Source: Leuctra nigra
Taxonomy: Eukaryota; Arthropoda; Insecta; Plecoptera; Leuctridae
Direction: 5' to 3'
NCBI GenBank assembly: GCA_934045905.1
Contig: CAKOGZ010000157.1
Span: forward strand, 434,001-498,000
Length of the DNA stretch: 64,000 nucleotides
Position 1 is the stretch's first letter. Every line of letters starts with the position of its first letter. Under the pieces are notes generated by a model. That model was not told where the DNA came from. It made no database searches and worked only from the letters and a program-made list of their open reading frames with translations. Shown here in pieces: positions 25,301-37,385 of the stretch. Made by a program: the position numbers and the translations under genes.

Positions 25301-26140
25301 TACATTGTTACCTTTGTAGGCTAACCTACATTGTTGGTCAATATACATTGACAAAAAAATGGATGAAAATCTATCGGGGGTGGACCCATCAGCTTCTGAA
25401 TAACATGAACAGTTAATTCCGGCGAATCGGAGAGTCTGACATAAAAAAGTGTCTCTGCACTTTTTAAGCCTCTCTCCATCATCTATATGGTGTATCATTT
25501 TCAGCTCTCTATGAGTAATAGATTCGTCACAAAGTAGGAAACAAACTTAATTTTTTCAATATGAGCTACTTCTTAAGTGGCACCCCCCTGTTTTTATCGA
25601 ATTTTCTTGAAGCCTTCACAACGTTATGCCGAGAAATGTAATAAAACACTTTTCGAAAAAAAATAGGCTTAAAAACAAAATTATAAAAAAGAACCCCACG
25701 CTGCCCCCTTGGAGTCGCCCGACGCTGCCCTGTCAGATTACTATATAATAAAGTTAGGTTAATACAGGTTAGCGAAGCGAGCGTAGCTGACTCATCACAA
25801 GCTTTAACCTCCATTGACTAAAAAATGGATGAAAACCTAGGAAATGAGGAAAATCTAAGGAACATTGTTAATTGTTACATTGTTACCTTTGTAGGCTAAC
25901 CTACATTGTTGGTCAATATACATTGACAAAAAAATGGATGAAAATCTATCGGGGGTGGACCCATCAGCTTCTGAATAACATGAACAGTTAATTCCGGCGA
26001 ATCGGAGAGTCTGACATAAAAAAGTGTTTCTGCACTTTTTAAGCCTCTCACCATCTACTATATAGGGTAACGTTGTCAACTCTCTTAGAGTTATAGATTC
26101 GTCACAAAGTAGGAAACAAATAAAAAAATATCAATATGAG
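22334..26140. repeat. Array A block with lineage-marked trimers
   Basis: S 22334, hybrid L 22802, L 23372 is followed by S 23947, L 24415, L 24989, then an extra L at 25566. Shared private variants show the two trimers to be relatives: ATCATAAACAG (23208, 24827), GATTAAAAAATGG (23622, 25241), and an expanded C tract after GTGG (near 23387; longer still near 25003, where the unit is 577 bp). Unit 24989 ends like Lc and unit 25566 is Lb, so the L-L-L run again includes a mosaic unit. Confidence 0.82.
22802..23371. repeat. S/La hybrid unit (570 bp)
   Basis: The unit begins as S (no ACAC after TTGAAGCC, GAGGAATGAAAT, AAAATAATAGGCTTA) and continues as La (TAAATAAAATTATAAA, CTCTGCC) with the extra L segment. 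The switch lies at about 22890-22902, inside the shared TAGGCTTA. Its length of 570 bp is five short of L. Farther on it has CTATGTAGG and TGAATATCATAAAC, the latter shared with the L unit at 24415. Confidence 0.88.
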
Positions 26141-28226
26141 CTACTTCTAAAGTGGCACCCCCCTATTTTTATCGAATTTTCTTGAAGCCTAACGTTATGC
26201 CGAGAAATGAAATAAAACACTTTTCGAAAATAATAGGCTTAACATTAACATGTAAAAAAAAATCTCCCCTCTGTCTCCTGGAGTCGCCCGACGTTGCCCG
26301 GTCAGATAATTTTATAATAAAGTTAGGTTTGGGTAGGTTAGCGAAGCGAGCGAAGCGAGCGTAGCTGACCCTTAACAAGCTTTAACCTACAGTGACAAAA
26401 AATTGATGAAAACCTATCAGGATTGTGCCCTTCTGCTTCTGAAGGACATAAACTAAGAAATGCGGCGTATCGGAGCGTCTGACAGAAAAAAATGTTTCTG
26501 CACTTTTTAAGCCTCTCTCCATCATCTATATGGTGTATCATTTTCAGCTCTCTAAGAGTAATAGATTCGTCACAAAGTAGGAAACAAACTAAATTTTTTC
26601 AATATGAGCTACTTCTAAAGTGGCACCCCCCTGTTTTTATCGAATTTTCTTGAAGCCTACACAACGTTATGCCGAGAAATGTAATAAAACACTTTTCGAA
26701 AAAAAATAGGCTTAAAAACAAAATTATAAAAAAGGACCCCACGCTGCCCCCTTGGAGTCGCCCGACGCTGCCCTGTCAGATTACTATATAATAAAGTTAG
26801 GTTAATACAGGTTAGCGAAGCGAGCGTAGCTGACTCATCACAAGCTTTAACCTCCATTGACTAAAAAATGGATGAAAACCTAGGAAATGAGGAAAATCTA
26901 AGGAACATTGTTAATTGTTACATTGTTACCTATGTAGGCTAACCTACATTGTTGGTCAATATACATTGACAAAAAAATGGATGAAAATCTATCGGGGGTG
27001 GACCCATCAGCTTCTGAATAACATGAACAGTTAATTCCGGCGAATCGGAGAGTCTGACATAAAAAAGTGTCTCTGCACTTTTTAAGCCTCTCTCCATCAT
27101 CTATATGGTGTATCATTTTCAGCTCTCTATGAGTAATAGATTCGTCACAAAGTAGGAAACAAACTAAATTTGTTCAATATGAGCTACTTCTTAAGTGGCA
27201 CCCCCCTGTTTTTATCGAATTTTCTTGAAGCCTACACAACGTTATGCCGAGAAATGTAATAAAACACTTTTCGAAAAAAAATAGGCTTAAAAACAAAATT
27301 ATAAAAAAGAACCCCACGCTGCCCCCTTGGAGTCGCCCGACGCTGCCCTGTCAGATTACTATATAATAAAGTTAGGTTAATACAGGTTAGCGAAGCGAGC
27401 GTAGCTGACTCATCACAAGCTTTAACCTCCATTGACTAAAAAATGGATGAAAACCTAGGAAATGAGGAAAATCTAAGGAACATTGTTAATTGTTACATTC
27501 TTACCTTTGTAGGCTAACCTACATTGTTGGTCAATATACATTGACAAAAAAATGGATGAAAATCTATCGGGGGTGGACCCATCAGCTTCTGAATAACATA
27601 AACAGTTAATTCCGGCGAATCGGAGAGTCTGACATAAAAAAGTGTTTCTGCACTTTTTAAGCCTCTCACCATCTACTATATAGGGTAACGTTGTCAACTC
27701 TCTTAGAGTTATAGATTCGTCACAAAGTAGGAAACAAATAAAAAAATATCAATATGAGCTACTTCTAAAGTGGCACCCCCCTATTTTTATCGAATTTTCT
27801 TGAAGCCTAACGTTATGCCGAGAAATGAAATAAAACACTTTTCGAAAATAATAGGCTTAACATTAACATGTAAAAAAAAATCTCCCCTCTGTCTCCTGGA
27901 GTCGCCCGACGTTGCCCGGTCAGATAATTTTATAATAAAGTTAGGTTAGGGTAGGTTAGCGAAGCGAGCGAAGCGAGCGTAGCTGACCCTTAACAAGCTT
28001 TAACCTACAGTGACAAAAAATTGATGAAAACCTATCAGGATTGTGCCCTTCTGCTTCTGAAGGACATAAACTAAGAAATGCGGCGTATCGGAGCGTCTGA
28101 CAGAAAAAAGTGTTTCTGCACTTTTTAAGCCTCTCTCCATCATCCATATGGTGTATCATTTTCAGCTCTCTAAGAGTAATAGATTCGTCACAAAGTAGGA
28201 AACAAACAAAACTTTTACAATATGAC
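26141..28226. repeat. S-Lc-Lb-S block of array A
   Basis: S 26141, Lc 26609, Lb 27184, S 27759. Unit order is regular. Private variants include GTTAGGTTTGGG near 26326, AAATGTTTCTG in the hairpin stem near 26490, AAATTTGTTCAATATG near 27168 and ACATTCTTACC near 27495. Nothing other than satellite sequence is seen. Confidence 0.87.
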
Positions 28227-28801
28227 CTACTTCTAAAGTGGCACCCCCCTGTTTTTATCGAATTTTCTTGATGCCTACACAACGTTATGCCGAGAAATAG
28301 AATAAAACACTTTTCGAAAAAAAATAGGCTTATAAATAAAATTATAAAAAAGAACCCCACTCTGCCCCCTTGGAGTCGCCCGACGCTGCCCCGTCAGATT
28401 ATTATATAATAAAGTTAGGTGAATACAGGTAAGCGAAGCGAGCGTAGCTGACTCATCACAAGCTTTAACCTCCATTGACTAAAAAATGGATGAAAACCTA
28501 GGAAATGAGGAAAATCTAAGGAACATTGTTAATTGTTACATTGTTTCCTTTGTAGGCTAACCTACATTGTTGGTCAATATACATTGACAAAAAAATGGAT
28601 GAAAATCTATCGGGGGTGGACCCATCAGCTTCTGAATAACATGAACAGTTAATTCCGGCGAATCGGAGAGTCTGACATAAAAAAGTGTTTCTGCACTTTT
28701 TAAGCCTCTCACCATCTACTATATAGGGTAACGTTGTCAACTCTCTTAGAGTTATAGATTCGTCACAAAGTAGGAAACAAATAAAAAAATATCAATATGA
28801 G
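28227..28801. repeat. Second La/Lb hybrid unit
   Basis: La markers run through GTTTCC (near 28543), and Lb markers begin at GAAAATCTATC (near 28601) and continue to the TATATAGGG end. The switch falls between about 28547 and 28601, inside the L-specific segment. This differs from the switch point in the hybrid at 4652, so the two arose separately. The result is a local S-L-S order. Confidence 0.85.
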
Positions 28802-29268
28802 CTACTTCTAAAGTGGCACCCCCCTATTTTTATCGAATTTTCTTGAAGCCTAACGTTATGCCGAGAAATGAAATAAACACTTTTCGAAAATAATAGGCTT
28901 AACATTAACATGTAAAAAAAAATCTCCCCTCTGTCTCCTGGAGTAGCCCGACGTTGCCCGGTCAGATAATTTTATAATAAAGTTAGGTTAGGGTAGGTTA
29001 GCGAAGCGAGCGAAGCGAGCGTAGCTGACCCTTAACAAGCTTTAACCTACAGTGACAAAAAATTGATAAAAACCTATCAGGATTGTGCCCTTCTGCTTCT
29101 GAAGGACATAAACTAAGAAATGCGGCGTATCGGAGCGTCTGACAGAAAAAAGTGTTTCTGCACTTTTTAAGCCTCTCTCCATCATCTATATGGTGTATCA
29201 TTTTCAGCTCTCTAAGAGTAATAGATTCGTCACAAAGTAGGAAACAAACAAAACTTTTTCAATATGAC

Positions 29269-31374
29269 CTACTTCTAAAGTGGCACCCCCCTGTTTTTAT
29301 CGAATTTTCTTGATGCCTACACAACGTTATGCCGAGAAATGTAATAAAACACTTTTCGAAAAAAAATAGGCTTATAAATAAAATTATAAAAAAGAACCCC
29401 ACTCTGCCCCTTTGGAGTCGCCCGACGCTGCCCTGTCAGATTATTATATAATAAAGTTAGGTTAATACAGGTTAGCGAAGCGAGCGTAGCTGACTCATCA
29501 CAAGCTTTAACCTTTATTGACTAAAAAATGGATGAAAACCTAGGAAATGAGGAAAATCTAAGGAACATTGTTAATTGTTACATTGTTTCCTTTGTAGGCT
29601 AACCTACATTGTTGGTCAATATACATTGACAAAAAAATGGATGAAAAACTATCGGGGGTGGACCCATCAGCTTCTGAATATCATGAACAGTTAATTCCGG
29701 CGAATCGGAGAGTCTGACATAAAAAAGTGTTTCTGCACTTTTTAAGCCTCTCTCCATCATCTTTATGGTGTATCATTTTCAGCTCTCTAAGAGTAATAGA
29801 TTCGTCACAAAGTAGGAAACAAACTAAATTTTTTCAATATGAGCTACTTCTAAAGTGGCACCCCCCTGTTTTTATCGAATTTTCTTGAAGCCTACACAAC
29901 GTTATGCCGAGAAATGTAATAAAACACTTTTCGAAAAAAAATAGGCTTATAAATAAAATTATAAAAAAGAACCCCACTCTGCCCCCTTGAAGTCGCCCGA
30001 CGCTGCCCTGTCAGATTATTATATAATAAAGTAAGGTTAATACAGGTTAGCGAAGCGAGCGTAGCTGACTCATCACAAGCTTTAACCTCCATTGACTAAA
30101 AAATGGATGAAAACCTAGGAAATGAGGAAAATCTAAGGAACATTGTTAATTGTTACATTGTTTCCTTTGTAGGCTAACCTACATTGTTGGTCAATATACA
30201 TTGACAAAAAAATGGATGAAAAACTATCGGGGGTGGACCCATCAGCTTCTGAATATCATGAACAGTTAATTCCGGCGAATCGGAGAGTCTGACATAAAAA
30301 AGTGTTTCTGCACTTTTTAAGCCTCTCTCCATCATCTATATGGTGTATCATTTTCAGCTCTCTATGAGTAAAAGATTCGTCACAAAGTAGGAAACAAACT
30401 AAATTTTTTCAATATGACCTACTTCTAAAGTGGCACCCCCCTGTTTTTATCGAATTTTCTTGATGCCTACACAACGTTATGCCGAGAAATGTAATAAAAC
30501 ACTTTTCGAAAAAAAATGGCTTATAAATAAAATTATAAAAAAGAACCCCACTCTGCCCCCTTGGAGTCGCCCGACGCTGCCCTGTCAGATTATTATATAA
30601 TAAAGTTAGGTTAATACAGGTTAGCAAAGCGAGCGTACCTGACTCATCACAAGCTTTAACCTCCATTGACTAAAAAATGGATGAAAACCTAGGAAATGAG
30701 GAAAATCTAAGGAACATTGTTAATTGTTACATTGTTTCCTTTGTAGGCTAACCTACATTGTTGGTCAATATACATTGAAATAAAAATGGATGAAAAACTA
30801 TCGGGGGTGGACCCATCAGCTTCTGAATATCATGAACAGTTAATTCCGGCGAATCGGAGAGTCTGACATAAAAAAGTGTTTCTGCACTTTTTAAGCCTCT
30901 CTCCATCATCTATATGGTGTATCATTTTCAGCTCTCTATGAGTAATAGATTCGTTACAAAGTAGGAAACAAACTAAATTTTTTCAATATGAGCTACTTCT
31001 AAAGTAGAACCCCCCTGTTTTTATCGAATTTTCTTGAAGCCTACACAACGTTATGCCGAGAAATGTAATAAAACACTTTTCGAAAAAAAAGGCTTAAAAA
31101 CAAAATTATAAAAAAGAACCCCACGCTGCCCCCTTGGAGTCGCCCGACGCTGCCCTGTCAGATTACTATATAATAAAGTTAGGTTAATACAGGTTAGCGA
31201 AGCGAGCGTAGCTGACTCATCACAAGCTTTAACCTCCATTGACTAAAAAATGGATGAAAACCTAGGAAATGAGGAAAATCTAAGGAACATTGTTAATTGT
31301 TACATTGTTACCTTTGTAGGCTAACCTACATTGTTGGTCAATATACATTGACAAAAAAATGGATGAAAATCTAT
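29269..31374. repeat. L-only edge of array A, last unit truncated
   Basis: Four L units in a row (29269, 29844, 30419, 30993) with no S between them. The last stops after GAAAATCTAT, about 382 bp into the unit, at the foldback. These units carry more private changes than interior ones: CTTTATTGAC near 29512, GAAGTCGCC near 29989, GTAAGGTTAA near 30031, GCAAAGCGAGCGTACC near 30624, CATTGAAATAAAAATGG near 30773, CGTTACAAAG near 30953 and AAAGTAGAACCC near 31001. Confidence 0.9.
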
Positions 31375-31376
31375 AC

Positions 31377-31581
31377 AGGTGGATTCACACGGCCGTTCCA
31401 AACTTCCCAAGTTTGCCGAAGTTCCGAATCGCCGTTCCAAAAACTCCCGTGTGAACTATGGAAGTTTGGAACTCAATCTTCGCAGTTCGAATCTTTTCAT
31501 AGTTCACACAGGAGTTTTTGGAACGGCGATTCGGAACTTCGGCAAACTTGGGAAGTTTGGAACGGTCGTGTGAATCCACCT
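31377..31581. mobile_element. Foldback / long-TIR MITE-like element at the array junction
   Basis: Left arm 31377-31460 and right arm 31498-31581 are inverted repeats of 84 bp. By eye they differ at two places (GGCC versus GACC near the tip; CTCCC versus CTCCT near the loop). The loop is 31461-31497. The tips are AGGTGGATTCACAC and its complement. TAC lies directly outside each tip (31374-31376 and 31582-31584), a possible 3-bp target duplication, although three bases can match by chance. No transposase frame is present. Open frames on both strands give near-identical peptides only because the element is a palindrome. It resembles a non-autonomous foldback element or MITE; I cannot name the family. 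It is unrelated to either flanking satellite. Confidence 0.75.
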
Positions 31582-32846
31582 TACCACATGGTCATTTGGA
31601 CCTCAATTCTACTTCGTGATCAAAAAAGCAACTAACGTCTTGAAACAATTCAATGAGACCGTATATAGCGTATTAACAAAAGTAACCCATCGGTCATATT
31701 AACATGCATACATACCACATGGACATTTGGACCTCAAATCTACTTCGTGATCAAAAAAGCATCAAACGTCTGGAAACCCCTTAATAAGACCTTATAAAGC
31801 GTATTTATAAAATTAACCCATCGGTCATATTATCATGCATACATATCACATGGTCATTTGGACCTCAAATCTACTTCGTGTTCAAAAAAGCAACTAAAGT
31901 CTGGAAGCAATTCAATAAGACGTTATAAATCGTATTACCAAAATTAACCCTTCGGCTATATTAAACACATACAATCCACTTGTACATTTGGAACTCAAAA
32001 AATCTTCGAGATCGAAAAAGCACCAAACGTCTGAAAACACCTAAATAAGACTTTATTAAGCGTATTAACAAAATTAACCCATCGGCCATTCTAACATGCA
32101 TACATACTACATGGTCATTAGGAACTCAAATCAACTTCGTGTTCAAAAAAGCAACTAACGTCTGGAAGCAATTCAATAAGACCATATATAGCGTATTAAC
32201 AAAAGTAACCCATCGGTCATATTAACATGCATACATACCACATGGTCATTTGGACCTCAAATCAACTTCGTGTTCAAAAAAGCAACTAACGTCTGGAAAC
32301 GATTCAATAAGACCTTATATAGCGTATTAACAAAATTAACTAATCGGTCATATTAACATGCATACATACCACATGGTCATTTGGACCTCAAATCTACTTC
32401 GTGATCAAAAAAGCAACTAACGTCTTGAAACAATTCAATAAGACCGTATATTGCGTATTAACAAAAATAACCCTTCGGCCATATTAACATGCATACATAC
32501 CACATTGACATTTGGACCTCATATCAACTTCGTGATCAAAAAAGCACCAAACGTCTGAAAACCCCTTAATAAGACCTTATAAAGCGTATTAACAAAATTA
32601 ACCCATCGGTCATATTAACATGCATACATACCACATGTTCATTAGGAACTCAAATCAACTTCGTGATCAAAAAAACAACAAACGTCTGGAAACTCCCCAA
32701 TAAGACGTTATAAATCGTATTACCAAAATTAACCCTTCGGCTATATTAAACACATACAATCCACTTGTACATTTGGAACTCAAAAAATCTTCGAGATCGA
32801 AAAAGCACCAAACGTCTGAAATAAGACTTTATTAAGCGTATTAACA
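31582..32846. repeat. Junction-proximal part of array B
   Basis: The first monomers after the foldback. The first is cut: it starts at TACCACATGG, inside the monomer. Classes are mixed and many bases are private (GACCTCAATTCTAC near 31600, ATTATCATGC near 31830, a shortened spacer AACGTCTGAAATAAGAC near 32810). The monomer run near 31880-32090 is similar to that near 32670-32900. No non-satellite sequence is seen. Confidence 0.85.
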
Positions 32847-35800
32847 AAATTAACCCATCGGCCATTCTAACATGCATACATACTACATGGTCATTAGGAA
32901 CTCAAATCAACTTCGTGTTCAAAAAAACAACAAACGACTGGAAACCCCCCAATAAGACGTTATAAAACGTATTGACAAAATTAACCCTTCGGCTATATTA
33001 AACGCATACAATCCACTTGTTCATTTGGAACTCAAAAAAACTTCGAATTCGAAAAAGCACCAAACGTCTGGAAACACCTTAATAAGACATTATAAAGCGT
33101 ATTAACAAAATTAACCCATCGGTCATATTAACATGCATACATACCACATCGACATTTGGATCTTAAATCTACTTCGTGATCAAAAAAGCACCAAACGTCT
33201 GGAAACTCCTTAATAAGACCTTATAAAGCGTATTAACAAAATTAACCCATCAGTCATATTAACATGCATACAGACCACATGGTCATTTGGACCTCAAATC
33301 TACTTCGTGATTAAAAAAGCAATTAACGTCTGACAACAATTCAATAAGACCTTATAAAGCGTATTAACAAAATTAACCCATCGGTCATATTAACATGCAT
33401 ACATATCACATGGTCATTTGGACCTCAAATCTACTTCGTGTTCAAAAAAGCAACTAACGTCTGGAAGCAATTCAATAAGACCTTATAAAGCGTGCTAACA
33501 AAAATAACCCTTCGGCCATATTAACATGCATACATACCACATTGACATTTGGACCTCATATCAACTTCGTGATCAAAAAAGCACCAAACGTCTGGAAACC
33601 CCTTATTATGACATTATAAAACGTATAACCATTTTTAACCCTTCGGCTATATTTACACGCATTCAATCCACTTGTTCATTTGGAACTAAAAAAAAATTCG
33701 AGATCGAAAAAGCACCAAACGTCTGGAAACACCTACATAAGACTTTTTAAAGCGTATTAACAAATTAACCCATCGGCTGTACTAACATGCATACATACCA
33801 CTTTGACATTTGGACTTGAAATCAACTTTGTGATCAAAAAAGCAACTAACATCTGGAAACCCTTTAAAAAGACGTTATATAGCGAAGTAACAAAATTAAC
33901 CCTTCGGCCATATTTACACGCATTCATTCCACATGGTCATTTGGAACTCAAAAAAACTTCAAGATCGAAAAAGCACCAAACGTCTGAAAACACTTTAAAT
34001 AGACATTATAAAGCTTATTAACAAAAATAACCCTTCGGCAATATTAACATGCACATGGTCATTTTCACCTCAAATCTACTTCGTGATCAAAAAAACAACT
34101 AACGTCTGGAAACCCCTCAATAAGACGTTATAAAACGTATTAACAAAATTCTAACCATTCTAACATGCATACATACTACATGGTCATTAGGAACTCTTCG
34201 TGATCAAAAATGCACAAACGACTGGAAACAATTCATTAAGACCTTATTAAGCATATTAACAAAAATAACCCTTCGGCCATTTTAACATGGTCATTAGCAT
34301 GGTCTACATGGTCATTAGGAACTCAAATCAACTTCGTGATCAAAAAAACAACAAACGTCTGGAAACAATTCATTAAGACCTTATAAAGCGTATAAACAAA
34401 AATAACCCTTCGGCCATTTTAACATGCATACATACTACATGGTCATTAGGACCTCAAATCAACTTCGTAATCAAAAAGGCACCAAACGTCTGGAAACCCC
34501 TTAATATGACATTATAAAGCGTATTAACAAAATTAACCCATCGGTCATATTAACATGCATTTATACCTCATGTTCATTTGGACCTTAAATCTACTTCGTG
34601 ATTAAAAAAGCAACTAACGTCTGGAAACAATTCAATAAGACCTTTAAAGCGTATTAACAAAATTAACCCATCGGTCATATTAACATGCATACATACCACA
34701 TGGTCATTTGGACCTCAAATCTACTTCGTGATCAAAAAAGCAAGTAACGTCTGGAAACCCCTCAATAAGACGTTATTAAACGTATTACCAAAATTAACCG
34801 TTCGGCTATATTAAACGCATACAATCCACTTGTTCATTTGGAACTCAAAAAAACTTCGAGATTGAAAAAGCACCAAACGTCTGGAAACACCTTAATATGA
34901 CATTATAAAGCGTATTAACAAAATTAACCTATCGGTCATATTAACATGCATACATACCACATGGTCATTTGGACCTCAAATCTACATCGTGATCAAAAAA
35001 GCAACTTACGTCTGGAAACAATTCAATAATGCCTTATAAAGCGTATTAACAAAATTAACCCATCAATCATATTAACATGCAAACATACCACATGGTCATT
35101 TGGACCTCAAATATACTTCGTGATCAAAAAATCAACTAACGTCTGGAAACAATTCAATAAGACCTTATAAAGCGTATTAACAAAATTAACCCATCGGTCA
35201 TATTAACATGCATACATACCACATGATCATTTGGACCTCAAATCTACTTCGTGATCAAAAAAGCAACTAACGTCTGGAAACAATTCAATAAGACCGTATT
35301 AGCGTATTAACAAAATTAACCCATCGGCCATTTTAACATGGTCATAAGCATGGTCTACATGGTCATTAGGAACTCAAATCAACTTCGTGATCAAAAAAAC
35401 AACAAACGTCTGGAAACTCCCCAATAAGACGTTATAAATCGTATTACCAAAATTAACCCTTCGGCTATATTCAACACATACATTCCACTTGTTCATTTGG
35501 AACTCAAAAAATCTTCGAGATCGAAAAAGCACCAAACGTCTGGAAACACCTAAATAAGACTTTATTAAGCGTATTAACAAAATTAACCCATCGGCTATTC
35601 TAACATGCATACATACTACATGGTCATTAGGAACTCAAATCAACTTCGTGATCAAAAAAACAACAAACGTCTGGAAACCCCTTAATAAGACGTTATAAAA
35701 CGTATAACCAAAATTAACCTTTCAACTATATTAAACGCATTCAATCCACTTGTTCATTTGGAACTCAAAAAAACTTCGAATTCGAAAAAGCACCAAACGT

Positions 35801-36520
35801 CTGGAAACACCTAAATAAGACTTTATAAAGCGTATTAACAAAATTAACCCATCGGCCATACTAACATGCATACATACCACATTGACATTTGGACCTTAAA
35901 TCAACTTCGTGATCAAAAAAACACCAAACGTCTGGAAACCCCTTAATATGACAATATAAAGCGTAATAACAAAATTAACCCATCAGTCATATTAACATTC
36001 ATACATACCACATGGTCATTTTCACCTCTAATCAACTTCGTGATCAAAAAAGCAACAAACGTCGGGAAACAATTCATTAAGACCTTATAAAGCGTATAAA
36101 CAAAAATAACCCTTCGGCATTTTAACATGCATACATACTACATGGTCATTAGGAACTCAAATCAACTTCGTGATCAAAAAAACAACAAACGTCTGGAAAC
36201 CCCTTAATAAGACGTTATAAAACGTAAAACCAAAATTAACCTTTCGGCTATATTAAACGCATTCAATCCACTTGTTCATTTGGAACTCAAAAAAACTTCG
36301 AATTCGAAAAAGCACCAAACGTCTGGAAACACCTAAATAAGACTTTATAAAGCGATTTAACAAAATTAACCCATCGGCCATACTAACATGCATACATACC
36401 ACATTGACATTTGGACCTTAAATCAACTTCGTGATCAAAAAAACACCAAACGTCTGGAAACCCCTTAATATGACAATATAAAGCGTAATAACAAAATTAA
36501 CCCATCAGTCATATTAACAT

Positions 36521-36781
36521 TCATACATACCACATGGTCATTTTCACCTCAAATCTACTTCGTGATCAAAAAAGCACCAAACGTCTGGAAGCCCTTTAAT
36601 ATGACATCATAAAGCTTATTAACAAAATTAACCTATCGGTCATATTAACATGCATACATACCACATGGTCATTTGACCTCAAATCTACTTCGTGATCAAA
36701 AAAGCAACTTACGTCTGGAAACAATTCAATATTGCCTTATAAAGCGTATTAACAAAATTAACCCATCGGTCATATTAACAT
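36521..36781. repeat. Two-monomer segment present only in copy 1
   Basis: Bounded on both sides by TCATATTAACAT (36509-36520 and 36770-36781). Copy 2 has a single such junction. The pattern fits deletion of exactly two monomers in copy 2 by exchange between aligned monomers, or a gain in copy 1. One of the two monomers has lost a G (CATTTGACCTC near 36671). Confidence 0.85.
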
Positions 36782-36909
36782 GCAAACATACCACATGGTC
36801 ATTTGGACCTCAAATCTACTTCGTGATCAAAAAAGCAACTAACGTCTGGAAACAATTCAATAAGACCTTATAAAGCGTATTAACAAAATTAACCCATCGG
36901 TCATATTAA

Positions 36910-37040
36910 CATGCATACATACCACGTGATCATTTGGACCTCAAATCTACTTCGTGATCAAAAAAGCAACTAACGTCTGGAAACAATTCAATAAGACCTT
37001 ATAAAGCGTATTAACAAAATTAACCCATCGGTCATATTAA
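36910..37040. repeat. Representative 131-bp monomer of array B
   Basis: One complete monomer from CATGCAT to the base before the next CATGCAT at 37041. It contains the small palindromes ATGCAT and TGATCA. The 131-bp period also follows from successive AACGTCTGGA positions (36841, 36972). Confidence 0.95.
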
Positions 37041-37113
37041 CATGCATACATACCACATGGTCATTTGGACCTCAAATCTACTTCGTGATCAAAAAAGCAA
37101 CCAACGTCTGGAA

Positions 37114-37132
37114 ACCCCTCAATAAGAGGGGT
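37114..37132. other. Quasi-palindrome deletion scar (copy 1)
   Basis: ACCCCT (37114-37119) and AGGGGT (37127-37132) form a perfect 6-bp inverted repeat around CAATAAG. Related monomers (e.g. near 34757) read CCCCTCAATAAGACGTTATTAAACGTATTACC. Here about 11 bases are missing and GGG is added, which creates the second arm. This is the pattern expected from template switching within a hairpin. Confidence 0.7.
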
Positions 37133-37385
37133 ATTACCAAAATTAACCGTTCGGCTATATTAAACGCATACAATCCACTAGTTCATTTGGAACTCAAAAA
37201 AACTTCAAGATCGAAAAAGCACCAAACGTCTGGAAACACCTTAATATGACAATATAAAGCGTAATAACAAAATGACCCCTCAGTCATATTAACATTCATA
37301 CATACCACATGGTCATTTTCACCTTAAATCAACTTCGTGATCAAAAAAGCACCAAACGTCTGGAAACCCCTTAATATGACAATAT

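Larger units (their letters stand above)
1..31374. repeat. Satellite array A (S 468-bp and L 575-bp units)
   Basis: Tandem array of one repeat family, taking the motif CTACTTCT as the start of each unit. Unit starts and types read by eye: 12 S, 480 L, 1055 L, 1630 S, 2098 S, 2566 L, 3141 S, 3609 L, 4184 S, 4652 L, 5227 S, 5696 L, 6271 L, 6846 S, 7314 L, 7889 L, 8464 S, 8933 L, 9508 L, 10083 S, 10551 L, 11126 L, 11701 S, 12160 L, 12735 L, 13310 S, 13778 L, 14353 L, 14928 S, 15396 L, 15971 L, 16546 S, 17013 L, 17588 L, 18162 S, 18630 S, 19098 L, 19673 L, 20248 S, 20716 S, 21184 L, 21759 L, 22334 S, 22802 L, 23372 L, 23947 S, 24415 L, 24989 L, 25566 L, 26141 S, 26609 L, 27184 L, 27759 S, 28227 L, 28802 S, 29269 L, 29844 L, 30419 L, 30993 L (cut). 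Units of the same type are nearly identical, which indicates recent homogenization. The window starts inside the array. I do not recognise the family. Confidence 0.97.

Noticed and set aside
209..31239. Dozens of minus-strand frames of 62-85 codons repeated through array A
   Set aside because: They recur with the repeat period, have no recognisable domain, and show no supported initiation context. Their similarity is explained by satellite homogenization.
1..31374. CRISPR-like regular repetition
   Set aside because: The entire unit is repeated with no unique spacers, and units are 468-575 bp long.
31365..31384. Microhomology GGTGGA between array A (GGGGGTGGACCC) and the foldback tip as the joining site
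   Set aside because: Array A sequence stops before this motif (CTAT then ACAGGTGGA), so a simple microhomology join there does not fit.
31297..31635. Open frame of 112 codons over the foldback, plus mirror frames on both strands
   Set aside because: It spans satellite A, the palindrome and satellite B. The mirrored peptides result from the inverted repeat.
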